This document shows, piece after piece, positions 36,683 through 44,973 of a stretch of DNA of 64,000 nt. This DNA comes from Lentimicrobiaceae bacterium. GTDB taxonomy: Bacteria; Bacteroidota; Bacteroidia; Bacteroidales; P3. The stretch is taken from positions 1 through 64,000 of the forward strand of contig JAFLTI010000003.1 in NCBI GenBank assembly GCA_022510485.1. The letters run 5' to 3'. Made by a program: the position numbers and the translations under genes. The notes below the pieces were generated by a model that was not told the origin of the DNA, made no database searches, and saw nothing but the letters and a program-made list of their open reading frames with translations. The stretch's first letter is position 1, and every line of letters begins with the position of its first letter.

Positions 36683-37990
36683 TTAAGAAATTCTTTGGAT
36701 TTGTGCGCCTAAACGGTTGAGGCGTTCGTCAATCTGCTCGTAACCTCGGTCTATCTGTTCAATATTGTGTATCGTGCTGGTGCCTTCGGCAGACATGGCA
36801 GCAATTAAAAGCGATACCCCGGCGCGTATATCGGGCGACACCATATCGATACTTTGCAGGGGAGATTGCCTGTCTAAGCCGATAACGGTGGCGCGGTGCG
36901 GGTCGCAAAGAATGATTTTTGCCCCCATGCTGATAAGGTTATCTACAAAGAACAGGCGGCTTTCAAACATCTTTTGATGAATGAGCACACTGCCTTTGGC
37001 TTGCGTTGCGGTTACCAAGGCTATGCTGATTAAGTCGGGAGTGAAGCCCGGCCAAGGAGCGTCTGAAATGGTAAGGATAGAACCGTCGCGGGAGCTTTCT
37101 ATCGTATAGTGGTCTTGAGCGGGTACATAGAGATTGTTGCCCTTAAACTCAGTGTAGATGCCCAACTTGGCAAACACTTGGGGAATCAAGCCTAAACTGA
37201 GGCGGTCTATATTGCAGATGGTGATTTCCGAGCGGGTCATGGCTGCCATACCGATAAAACTGCCCACCTCAATCATATCGGGCAGCAAGGTGTGCTCGGT
37301 GCCGTGCAGTTCTTCTACGCCCTCTATCTGCAACAGGTTTGAGCCTATGCCCCGTATCTGCGCTCCCATTCGTACCAACATACGGCAAAGTTGCAGCACA
37401 TAAGGTTCGCAGGCAGCGTTAAAGATAACGGTAGTGCCTTTTGCCAACACAGCTGCCATAATGATGTTTGCCGTACCCGTTACCGAGGCTTCTTCAAGCA
37501 GCATATAGCGACCTTTGAGCGGGTTGCCGGATACGTAAAAGGCATGTTCGTTCTGATTGTAAGATACGGTGGCACCTAAATTTTCAAAGCCTGTAAAATG
37601 GGTGTCTAATTTGCGGCGGCCTATCTTGTCGCCTCCCGGCTGGGGCACTATGGTATGTCCGATACGGGCTAAGAGCGGACCTGCGGTCATAACCGAGCCG
37701 CGCAAGGTGCCGGTTTTTTTTCTGAAATCTTCGGTGTGCAGATAGTTAGGGTCGATATATTCTGCCTTAAAGACGAAAGTATGGCTTTCGGGGTGTTCCA
37801 CCTTAACGCCCATACTTTGTAAGAGTTCAATCAGTTTAAGTACATCGCGGATAAGGGGTACATTGCGTATCGTAACCGCTTCTTTGGTAAGCAGACACGC
37901 GCAGATAACCTGCAATGCCTCGTTCTTTGCCCCTTGCGGGCTGAGGCATCCGCTTAAGCGTTTTCCGCCTGTAATGGAGAACGAACTCAA
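36683..37990 (-). CDS. UDP-N-acetylglucosamine 1-carboxyvinyltransferase (Asp in place of catalytic Cys)
   Basis: A 435-aa MurA that transfers enolpyruvate to UDP-GlcNAc in the first step of murein synthesis. It has GAKNEALQVI, VMTAGPLLARIG and the loop PQPGGDKIGRRKLDTH. In E. coli the loop is PGGC with Cys115, the fosfomycin target. Here the equivalent residue is Asp121 (codon 37630-37628), the form known to resist fosfomycin. The start is TTG at 37990, overlapping the DUF4290 stop as TTGA; no ATG fits. MurA is embedded between DUF4290 and priA. Confidence 0.93.
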   Translation of the reverse strand: MSSFSITGGKRLSGCLSPQGAKNEALQVICACLLTKEAVTIRNVPLIRDVLKLIELLQSMGVKVEHPESHTFVFKAEYIDPNYLHTEDFRKKTGTLRGSVMTAGPLLARIGHTIVPQPGGDKIGRRKLDTHFTGFENLGATVSYNQNEHAFYVSGNPLKGRYMLLEEASVTGTANIIMAAVLAKGTTVIFNAACEPYVLQLCRMLVRMGAQIRGIGSNLLQIEGVEELHGTEHTLLPDMIEVGSFIGMAAMTRSEITICNIDRLSLGLIPQVFAKLGIYTEFKGNNLYVPAQDHYTIESSRDGSILTISDAPWPGFTPDLISIALVTATQAKGSVLIHQKMFESRLFFVDNLISMGAKIILCDPHRATVIGLDRQSPLQSIDMVSPDIRAGVSLLIAAMSAEGTSTIHNIEQIDRGYEQIDERLNRLGAQIQRIS

Positions 37991-38751
37991 AACGGCCTCC
38001 TCCTTTTGTAAACGGATGTTCTGGGCGCAAAACCCGGATTGTTTTCGCGGCTGTTGTAGCGGCGCGAGCCGGAATCGTTACCGTTGCCGTTGCTGCGGCT
38101 GTAGTGACCGTTGTTGTGGTAGTTTCCGTAAGAACGCCTGCCGGTGTTTTCGTAGGCACTTACGTTGATGTATTTGTTTTTGCGTTCCAAGCCCGGCTTG
38201 TTGTAGAAAGAAGAATATACTTCTCCTTTCATAGCGTCGGTATAGGTAATCTTGCCGCCGGATATGATATGCAGGTGTTCGGCTACCAAATCATCGCTCA
38301 GAATATCGTCGTTCCACAGGTAATAAGATTTTTTCATCTGCACCGTGATAAGGTTCAGCGCAGCGTCTTTTTCCGCTCCGTCAGGCATTTGGGCAGCCTT
38401 GAGAATCATGGCTTCGAGGGTCTTGCCGTAGTAGCGGAACTTGATAGGGGTCTGACGATATACAAAAGGCGTTGCCGGAGCCGAAACCTTAACCGCTTCG
38501 GGGGCGGGGTAGGGATTATCTATATCGAGCTTGAAATCGCTCATAATAATAAGCTGGTCGTAGAGCTTGTGCATATAGTCGTCTAACTCGCGCACTTGCG
38601 GATTGAGCACTTCCATAAAGCGGAGTATGGTCTGGGCGGCGCGGTTACGGGCGGTCTTGCTGGGTATCTTAACGGCAAAATCCACCATAGTCTGGATTCC
38701 TCTGCCGTATTCGGTATAAACAAGAGGTCTTCTTTGCGTATTGTATTCCAT
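37987..38751 (-). CDS. DUF4290 domain-containing protein
   Basis: A 254-aa protein of a Bacteroidota-specific family of unknown role. The start is ATG at 38751 (MEYNTQRRPLVYTEYGR), chosen over a longer frame. The conserved part (about 1-185) is helical and includes IPSKTARNRAAQTILRFMEV and a region around KKSYYLWNDDIL. The C-terminal ~60 residues are a disordered Arg/Asn/Gly/Ser-rich tail (GRRSYGNYHNNGHYSRSNG) ending in YKRRRPF, of a kind that can bind nucleic acid. The conserved position between truB and murA is the only functional hint. Confidence 0.8.
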   Translation of the reverse strand: MEYNTQRRPLVYTEYGRGIQTMVDFAVKIPSKTARNRAAQTILRFMEVLNPQVRELDDYMHKLYDQLIIMSDFKLDIDNPYPAPEAVKVSAPATPFVYRQTPIKFRYYGKTLEAMILKAAQMPDGAEKDAALNLITVQMKKSYYLWNDDILSDDLVAEHLHIISGGKITYTDAMKGEVYSSFYNKPGLERKNKYINVSAYENTGRRSYGNYHNNGHYSRSNGNGNDSGSRRYNSRENNPGFAPRTSVYKRRRPF

Positions 38752-38797
38752 AATTAGAACAAAACTTTTCTGCTTTCTTTGATAAGTTCCAAAAATA

Positions 38798-39502
38798 CTA
38801 ATTTTTTGGGTAATTGAGGAATTCATCCACTTGTTGGGCGTCTTCCACCTTAAAGTTGCCTATTTTGGTGCGGCGCAGGGCGGAAAGGTAGGCTCCGCAA
38901 CCCAAGAGTTCTCCAAAATCCCTTGCTACGGAACGTATGTAGGTGCCCTTGCTGCAAACAATGCGAAAGGCCACCTGAGGCAAAGCCATGCGCGTAATCT
39001 CAAATTCGTATAGGGTAACCGCTTTGGCATCCAATTTGAGTTCCTTGTCGGCACGCGCCAGATTGTAGGCTCGCTTGCCGTCTACCTTAACGGCAGAAAA
39101 TATCGGAGGAACCTGCATAATCTGCCCCGTAAGCCGGCTTACGGCAGCCCGTATCTCGTTTTCTCCGATGTGGCTGTAATCCCCGTATGGAATTACCTCG
39201 CTTTCCAAATCGAAACTCTTGGTAACCGAACCTATAACGAAAGTGCCCGTGTACTCTTTTTTTTGAGCCTGAAATTCTTCTATTTTCTTGGTGAACTTTC
39301 CAGTGCAGATAATCAGAAGCCCGCTCGCCAGAGGGTCTAAGGTGCCGGCGTGCCCTGTCTTTACGCGACGTCCCACCTGTTTATGCGCCCAGTTGCGAAC
39401 CCGGCTCACCACATTGAACGAGGTCCAATTCAGAGGTTTGTCAACCAAAATAACCTGTCCGGTCTCGAGCGGATGCCGTTCGTTTTCCGGAATTTCCGCC
39501 AT
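38798..39502 (-). CDS. tRNA pseudouridine(55) synthase TruB
   Basis: A 234-aa enzyme that makes pseudouridine 55 in the T-loop of tRNAs. Motifs are ILVDKPLNWTSFNVV, KTGHAGTLDPLASGLL with the catalytic Asp, a region around QVPPIFSAVKVDGKRAY, and the segment CSKGTYIRSVARDFG. The length fits the short form without a large C-terminal PUA domain. It is 4 nt from lpxD. Confidence 0.94.
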   Translation of the reverse strand: MAEIPENERHPLETGQVILVDKPLNWTSFNVVSRVRNWAHKQVGRRVKTGHAGTLDPLASGLLIICTGKFTKKIEEFQAQKKEYTGTFVIGSVTKSFDLESEVIPYGDYSHIGENEIRAAVSRLTGQIMQVPPIFSAVKVDGKRAYNLARADKELKLDAKAVTLYEFEITRMALPQVAFRIVCSKGTYIRSVARDFGELLGCGAYLSALRRTKIGNFKVEDAQQVDEFLNYPKN

Positions 39503-39506
39503 GACT

Positions 39507-40544
39507 TTATTTTTTTAAGTCCGCCAATTCCTTTTCTACTTGGGCAAGGCGTTCTACAATACTGTCTAAGTTCTTAAAGTGAACGCAGGAACGGCGAAAA
39601 ACAGCGGGATCCAAAGGAGGTGCGCCGATAAGCACGGCATTTTCTTTGCGAACCGAACCGGGAACGCCTGTCTGTGCGGCCAACATCACGCCATTGGCTA
39701 TGGAAATATGACCGGCAACGCCCACCTGTCCGCCCAGCATACAGTTCTCTCCTATCTTGGTAGAGCCTGCAACGCCCGCCTGAGAAGCCATTACCGTATT
39801 TTTGCCCACCACCACATTGTGACCGATTTGAATCAGGTTGTCGAGCTTTACCCCTTCTTTAATAATGGTGGAACCCATAGTGGCCTTGTCTACGCAGGTG
39901 TTGGCGCCTATTTCCACATTGTCTTCCAAAACTACATTACCTATTTGGGGTATCTTTTCGTAACTGCCGTTGTTGGGAGCAAAACCGAAGCCGTCGGCAC
40001 CGATTACCGCCCCTGCCTGCAAGATGCAAGCCTTACCGATACGGCTGTGGGCATAAATCTTCACGCCCGGATAAATAATACAATTTTCTTTTATATGTAC
40101 TTGGCTTCCTACGTAGCATTGAGGATAAATCTTGCAGCCGTCGCCGATTTCAGCTCCGGAGGATATCACACAGAACTCTCCGATATACACATCTTTACCT
40201 ATCTTGGCATCGGGAGCTACAAACGCGAGGCTTGAAATACCCGGTTTGGGCGAGGTGTATTCATTATAGAAAGCCAGCAGGCGGGCAAAGGCTTCGTACG
40301 AATTTTCCACACGGATCAAAGCCGCCTGAATAGGGTGTTCCGCTACAAAATCCTTGCTTACGATTACTGCCGAGGCTTTGGTTTCATAAATGTAGGGAGT
40401 GTATTTGGGATTGGCTAAAAACGTAAGACCACCCGAAAAACCTTCTTCTATCTTGCAGAGCGTGGTAATCACGGCGTCCGCATTGCCGTTTTCGACGGTT
40501 CCTCCGATAATTCCGGCAATTTTTGCAAGCGTAAAGTTGATCAT
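39507..40544 (-). CDS. UDP-3-O-acylglucosamine N-acyltransferase LpxD
   Basis: A 345-aa trimeric left-handed beta-helix enzyme that adds the second hydroxyacyl chain in lipid A synthesis. The N-terminal uridine-binding domain (about 1-100) is followed by hexapeptide repeats ([22 protein letters not shown]...) and the catalytic His in [14 protein letters not shown]-terminal helix (about 320-345) completes the protein. It is the first gene of the seven-gene minus-strand unit and has a consensus promoter. Confidence 0.94.
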   Translation of the reverse strand: MINFTLAKIAGIIGGTVENGNADAVITTLCKIEEGFSGGLTFLANPKYTPYIYETKASAVIVSKDFVAEHPIQAALIRVENSYEAFARLLAFYNEYTSPKPGISSLAFVAPDAKIGKDVYIGEFCVISSGAEIGDGCKIYPQCYVGSQVHIKENCIIYPGVKIYAHSRIGKACILQAGAVIGADGFGFAPNNGSYEKIPQIGNVVLEDNVEIGANTCVDKATMGSTIIKEGVKLDNLIQIGHNVVVGKNTVMASQAGVAGSTKIGENCMLGGQVGVAGHISIANGVMLAAQTGVPGSVRKENAVLIGAPPLDPAVFRRSCVHFKNLDSIVERLAQVEKELADLKK

Positions 40545-40595
40545 ATCTTCGATTATTTACGATACCGGCGCACCAAAACCAGCCGGCAATCTCCG

Positions 40596-40627
40596 CAAAG
40601 ATACGAAATAAGCAAACGTGTAACAAG
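40596..40627 (-). promoter_or_regulatory. promoter of the lpxD-dusB unit
   Basis: On the minus strand CTTG (40627-40624), 20 bp, TATCTTTG (40603-40596). The leader to the lpxD ATG is about 45 nt. Its -33 box lies 2 bp from the -33 box of the divergent promoter. Confidence 0.75.
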
Positions 40628-40629
40628 CA

Positions 40630-40661
40630 ATTGGATATTCCGTATCTAAGCCGTAACTTTG
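40630..40661 (+). promoter_or_regulatory. promoter of the SAM hydrolase-like gene, next to the start codon
   Basis: ATTG (40630-40633), 20 bp, TAACTTTG (40654-40661). The ATG at 40670 lies 8 nt after the -7 box, so the mRNA leader should be zero to a few nucleotides. Confidence 0.75.
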
Positions 40662-40669
40662 TGAGGAAT

Positions 40670-41524
40670 ATGGCGACACAAACGGTAACATTGTTAACAG
40701 ACTGGGGAAATGCAGATCACTATGCGGCGGTGGTCAAGGCTCGCTTGTTTGCCAAGATGCCCGATGTGCGCGTGGTGGATATTTCTCATTCGGTGCCAAG
40801 GAGCGATATATATGCTGCGGCTTATATGGCAATCGACAGTTATCCGTATTTTCCGGAAGGAACCATCCATATTGTGGGGGTGGAGGATATTGCCACTAAA
40901 GATAATGTCCATTTGGTGGTTAAATTCGGTCAGCAGTTCATTATCGGTACTGACAACGGCTTTTTTACCATACTGCAAATCCTTTCGGGTAAGACAATGG
41001 ATTTGGTTTACGAAATAGAAGTCAGTAAAGAAACGAAAAGTTTCACTTTCCCGGCACGCGATTTGTTTCCGAGGGTGGCTTCTATGCTTTCTGTCGGTAT
41101 GCCGCTCGATAAAATAGGAAAGCTTAGCAGATTGCATTCCAGAGTATTCGATGGTCCGGGACTCAAAGTGCAGCGTACTTCCGAAAACATTAACGGAAAT
41201 ATGACAGGAATGCATCTTACCGGCAGGGTATTGTTTATAGATGATTTTGGAAACATTATCACCAATATCACAAAAAAAGAATACGATGCTTGTCTGGAGG
41301 CTTGTCCGGGAGGTTATGAGTTTAAGGATATGTATGTGGATCTGCGTAGGATTAACGGCAAGATAGTCGATACCTATGATAATGTGCCTATAGCTGCGCC
41401 CGCCTTTATTTTCTTGGAAAACGGATTCTTGGAGATTGCAGAGAATAAAGAAAATTTTTACAAGAAGATGGGTATTGCAAGAGGTGCCAAGGTGATTATG
41501 CGTTTCGGACCTAAGATCAAGTAA
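40670..41524 (+). CDS. SAM hydrolase/adenosyl-forming (DUF62) family protein
   Basis: A 284-aa member of the family that includes fluorinase/chlorinase and SAM hydroxide adenosyltransferases. It begins ATQTVTLLTDWGNADHYAAVVK, with Asp in the LTDWG motif, followed by VVDISHSVPRSDIYAAAYMA, IHIVGVED and IIGTDNGFFTILQ. The C-terminal domain contains GRVLFIDDFGNIITNI. Most bacterial members hydrolyse SAM to adenosine and methionine. The ATG at 40670 is preferred because a -7 box ends 8 nt before it. The gldFG fusion begins 8 nt downstream. Confidence 0.85.
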   Translation: MATQTVTLLTDWGNADHYAAVVKARLFAKMPDVRVVDISHSVPRSDIYAAAYMAIDSYPYFPEGTIHIVGVEDIATKDNVHLVVKFGQQFIIGTDNGFFTILQILSGKTMDLVYEIEVSKETKSFTFPARDLFPRVASMLSVGMPLDKIGKLSRLHSRVFDGPGLKVQRTSENINGNMTGMHLTGRVLFIDDFGNIITNITKKEYDACLEACPGGYEFKDMYVDLRRINGKIVDTYDNVPIAAPAFIFLENGFLEIAENKENFYKKMGIARGAKVIMRFGPKIK

Positions 41525-41532
41525 TAAGAATT

Positions 41533-43935
41533 ATGCGCTCGTTGCTCAACAAAGAAATACGGTTGTTTTTTTCCGGACCGCTGGCATACTTGGTGCTGGC
41601 TGTTTTTTTTGCCGCCAATGCCTTGATGCTGTTCGTGCTGCCCACCTCCTTCAATATTTTTGATGCGGGATATGCTTCTTTGGATGCCTTTTTTTCGTGG
41701 GCGCCCTTAGTATTTCTCTTTTTGGTTCCGGCATTATGTATGCGCAGTTTTGCCGAAGAAAAAAAGAGCGGTACAATGGAAATGCTGCTTACCCGTCCGC
41801 TTACGCGCCTGCAATTGGTTTCGGCTAAATTCTGCGCCGGATTTCTGCTCTTGGCGGTGAGTCTGTTGTCGGTGTTCCTCTATATGTACACGGTTTCAAA
41901 CCTCGCTTCTCCGCAAGGTAATTTTGATTTGGCTGCGTTTTGGGGCGCATTTATGGGATTGTTGCTGCTGGGGGCTTCTTTTGTGGCTGTGTGCGTATGT
42001 ATGTCTTCGCTTACGCAGAACCAAGTGGTGGCGTTTGTGCTTTCGGTGGCTGCCTGCACCTTGTTATATGTGGGCTTTGACCTGTTCGCCGCCCTGATTC
42101 CCGAAGGGGGACTGAGCCTTTGGGTGGCACGCTTGGGTATAAGTCAGCATTATTCGTCTTTGAGCCGGGGCGTGGTGGATTTTCGGGATATTGCCTACTA
42201 TTTGAGCGTGGTGGTGCTCTTTGTCGGTTTTACCGTATTGGGCTTGGACAAGCGTAGAAAAACCTTTTGGAAGCAATACCTTTTTGTGGCGGTTTTATTG
42301 GCATTGACCGATGTTTTGGCGGCATTGCTGCCTTTGAGGCTCGACCTCACCGCCGACAAACGCTATACCTTGATGCCGGTTACCAAGAATATATTGAGGC
42401 AGAACGACCAGCCTGTTTATGTAAAGGTGTATCTTACAGGCAGTTTGCCGGCGGGCTTTAAGCGTTTGGAACGTTCGGTTCGGGAAACTTTAGACGAATT
42501 CAGGATTTACCGCCCGGCTATCCGCTATACCTTTACCGATATTTATTCGCTCGAAAGCGAGGAACAGCGGCAGGCTCTTATGCAGGAACTCGCGCAGAAA
42601 GGCATAAGCCCCACGCAGTTGGAGGTAAAGACCAAAGAAGGTCTTACGCGGCGTTTGATTTTTCCGGCGGCGGAACTGCGCAGTGACGGGCGTAGTATTG
42701 CCGTTGGATTGCTGAGCGAGCAGCTGGGACGCGGGGCGGAAGAAACGCTTAACAATTCCATTGAGAATGTGGAACTGCAACTTGCCAATGCCATTCGCGC
42801 ATTAGGCGAAAAAGAGGCGGAAAGCGTGGTTTTTCTGGAGGGTAACGATGAACTGACGTTTATGCAGACGGTTTCTTTCGGAAACGCGCTCAGTTCCTTT
42901 TATCGCGTGAGCCGCAACGCCCTGACCGAATCGCCGGCATCGCTTATGCGGCAAGACAGCAGCGGAAATTGGCAGCCCCGATACGTGGCGGCTGTGGTGG
43001 CACACCCGCGCTCTGCCTTTACCGAGGCGCAAAAGGCGGTTATAGACCAATATGTGATGCGCGGTGGCAAAATGCTCTGGCTTATGGAAGCCGGCAACGG
43101 TTCTCTCGATTCGCTTAAAGGGCAGTCGATGTTCGATGCCATGCCCTATCATCTCAATCTCGACGATTTATTTTTCCGTTACGGTTTCAGGCTCCGCCCC
43201 GAAATGCTCTTGGACCGCAATGCCGCACTATCGCCCGTGCTTACAGGTTATATGGGCAAGCAACCCATAATAGAGTTTATGCCCAACTATTATTGTCCGG
43301 TGGTGGAAGCGCAGGGCAACGGCACCGTCCGCCTGCAGGTTGCCGCCGGTATAGACACTATCGAAAACGCTTTGAGGAAAACACCTCTTTTGCAGACTTC
43401 GCCTTATTCGTTTAAGGTTAAACTGCCGCACGCTATGTCGGCAGACCTTATGCGCAATCCGCCCGATCTGCGCCGTTTTGACCAAGGTGCGCAAACGGTG
43501 GCATTGTTGGTGGAAGGCAGGTTTCAAACGGCATATCCTCTGGTAAAGCCCGAACTGAAAGATGCCGACGGCTTTACCTACCTTAAAGAAAGCGCGTCTT
43601 CTGCTATGATAGTGGTGGGCGACGGCGATATGGCGCAGAACGATATTTTGCCCGACGGACAGGTTCTGCCCTTAGGCTTTGACCGTTATACGCGCCAGAT
43701 GTACGGCAACGGAAGTTTCTTGATAGACGCCCTGCATTACCTTTGCGGTCATAAGGAATGGATAGAGCTTAAGCCGCGACAGGTGCGTATGCGGCTTTTG
43801 GATAAGGCGGTTTTAGAAAAACAAAGAAAGAATTATACCATTCTCAATTTTGTCTTGCCCATAGGCTTGGTGCTGGTTTTCGGAACCGGCTTTATGGTAT
43901 TGCGCAAGAAAAAATACGCCGCACAGGAAAAATGA
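41533..43935 (+). CDS. fused GldF-GldG ABC transporter component
   Basis: An 800-aa membrane protein. Residues 1-240 form an ABC-2-type permease with about six helices (LLNKEIRLFFSGPLAYLVLAVF; SFAEEKKSGTMEMLLTRPL), matching GldF. From about 250 a new membrane helix leads into RLDLTADKRYTLMPVTKNIL and a large periplasmic domain (about 275-770) with VVFLEGNDELTF, matching GldG. A C-terminal helix (about 775-792) and basic tail follow. In Flavobacterium these are two proteins working with the ATPase GldA; no ATPase gene is adjacent here. The frame is continuous across the junction, with no sign of error. A DUF4340-like gene overlaps the stop by 4 nt. Confidence 0.8.
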   Translation: MRSLLNKEIRLFFSGPLAYLVLAVFFAANALMLFVLPTSFNIFDAGYASLDAFFSWAPLVFLFLVPALCMRSFAEEKKSGTMEMLLTRPLTRLQLVSAKFCAGFLLLAVSLLSVFLYMYTVSNLASPQGNFDLAAFWGAFMGLLLLGASFVAVCVCMSSLTQNQVVAFVLSVAACTLLYVGFDLFAALIPEGGLSLWVARLGISQHYSSLSRGVVDFRDIAYYLSVVVLFVGFTVLGLDKRRKTFWKQYLFVAVLLALTDVLAALLPLRLDLTADKRYTLMPVTKNILRQNDQPVYVKVYLTGSLPAGFKRLERSVRETLDEFRIYRPAIRYTFTDIYSLESEEQRQALMQELAQKGISPTQLEVKTKEGLTRRLIFPAAELRSDGRSIAVGLLSEQLGRGAEETLNNSIENVELQLANAIRALGEKEAESVVFLEGNDELTFMQTVSFGNALSSFYRVSRNALTESPASLMRQDSSGNWQPRYVAAVVAHPRSAFTEAQKAVIDQYVMRGGKMLWLMEAGNGSLDSLKGQSMFDAMPYHLNLDDLFFRYGFRLRPEMLLDRNAALSPVLTGYMGKQPIIEFMPNYYCPVVEAQGNGTVRLQVAAGIDTIENALRKTPLLQTSPYSFKVKLPHAMSADLMRNPPDLRRFDQGAQTVALLVEGRFQTAYPLVKPELKDADGFTYLKESASSAMIVVGDGDMAQNDILPDGQVLPLGFDRYTRQMYGNGSFLIDALHYLCGHKEWIELKPRQVRMRLLDKAVLEKQRKNYTILNFVLPIGLVLVFGTGFMVLRKKKYAAQEK

Positions 43936-44888
43936 AAAACAAGTATCGTAAAATAGGAGTCGCCATAGGGGTATTGTTGCTGCTTTTAGTAGCGGTTTGG
44001 GTAACTTTTATCATTGCCGGACGTTTTTCGGGCAGTATGGAGGCGGTAGAAATCCCTATGAGCGTAACCGAAAGGGTGGATGAAATCGAAATACGTTTTT
44101 CCGACACTGCTTTTCTGCGCTTAAAAAAACAGGATGACGGCACTTGGCAGGGGCAGTCTATGCACTTTTCTTTTGAAGCCGATCCGGCGCACATACAGGA
44201 TTTTCTAGCATTTTTCAATACTTGGGAAATACTTATGATTCCCAACGACAGCCAGCGTGAGGAATGGAAAAACGAAATGGAAAAAAAGGGAGGAAAAGTG
44301 GTTTTGCGAAAGGGTGGAAGCAAGGTGTTTTCCGCTTCTTTTCTGCATACCGACGGCTATTTTGTTATCGACAAGGGCAGGGGGCGGTTCTATGCTATGG
44401 ATATGCCTTATAACCAATCGGATAATCGTCAATTTTTTAGTGTGCAGGCAGAAAGTTGGCAAAACCGCCTGCTGTTTAACCTCGATTATACCGCGCTTTT
44501 GTCGGTATGGGTAAATTTCTATCGAGATACCCGTAATTCATACTATTTAGAAAATAGGGGTGGCGCTTTTGTGCTGGAACACGGTAGGGAAGCCGATACG
44601 GTGAGTGTTTCGCGCGCCCAAGCCTATCTGTCTTCTTTTGCCCGCGTTTACTTTGATAAGCGGGAAGCCGGTTCGGCATTGGGAGAACCGCTTTACGAAA
44701 TGGAAATATGTCCTAAGGAGGGGCGTTGTGTGGCTTTTACGGTATTTGAAAAGCTAAAGGAGGGAACTCCCGATGTGTTTAAGGCACTGGCGGTTGTGAT
44801 TCCTTATGAAACTCCGGACACCGTAGAGATTCCCTATGTGGTTTTGGATAAATTGGCAAAACAGCCCGATTGGTTTATAAGCCGTTAA
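43932..44888 (+). CDS. DUF4340-like membrane-anchored protein
   Basis: A 318-aa protein with one N-terminal helix (about 8-30) and a periplasmic part. The segment VDEIEIRFSDTAFLRLKKQ, then DGTWQ and a later partner region, resembles DUF4340 proteins that follow ABC-2/GldG-type genes in many bacteria. The identification rests on pattern and position, not strong motifs. The ATG overlaps the GldFG stop as ATGA, so the two proteins are likely made in step and may form one complex. Confidence 0.6.
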   Translation: MKNKYRKIGVAIGVLLLLLVAVWVTFIIAGRFSGSMEAVEIPMSVTERVDEIEIRFSDTAFLRLKKQDDGTWQGQSMHFSFEADPAHIQDFLAFFNTWEILMIPNDSQREEWKNEMEKKGGKVVLRKGGSKVFSASFLHTDGYFVIDKGRGRFYAMDMPYNQSDNRQFFSVQAESWQNRLLFNLDYTALLSVWVNFYRDTRNSYYLENRGGAFVLEHGREADTVSVSRAQAYLSSFARVYFDKREAGSALGEPLYEMEICPKEGRCVAFTVFEKLKEGTPDVFKALAVVIPYETPDTVEIPYVVLDKLAKQPDWFISR

Positions 44889-44905
44889 AATTGGGTTTAA
44901 TTTCG

Positions 44906-44954
44906 TATATTTGCGCTCGCGTAAAGGCGCACGTTCCCCACTCCGGCGGAACGT
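44906..44954 (+). promoter_or_regulatory. dnaN -7 box and leader hairpin
   Basis: TATATTTG (44906-44913) is a good -7 box with no clear -33 partner. Downstream, ACGTTCC (44931-44937) pairs with GGAACGT (44948-44954) around a 10-nt loop, inside the predicted dnaN leader. The hairpin ends 19 nt before the ATG. Confidence 0.5.
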
Positions 44955-44973
44955 TGTTAAAAAACTCAACGAT

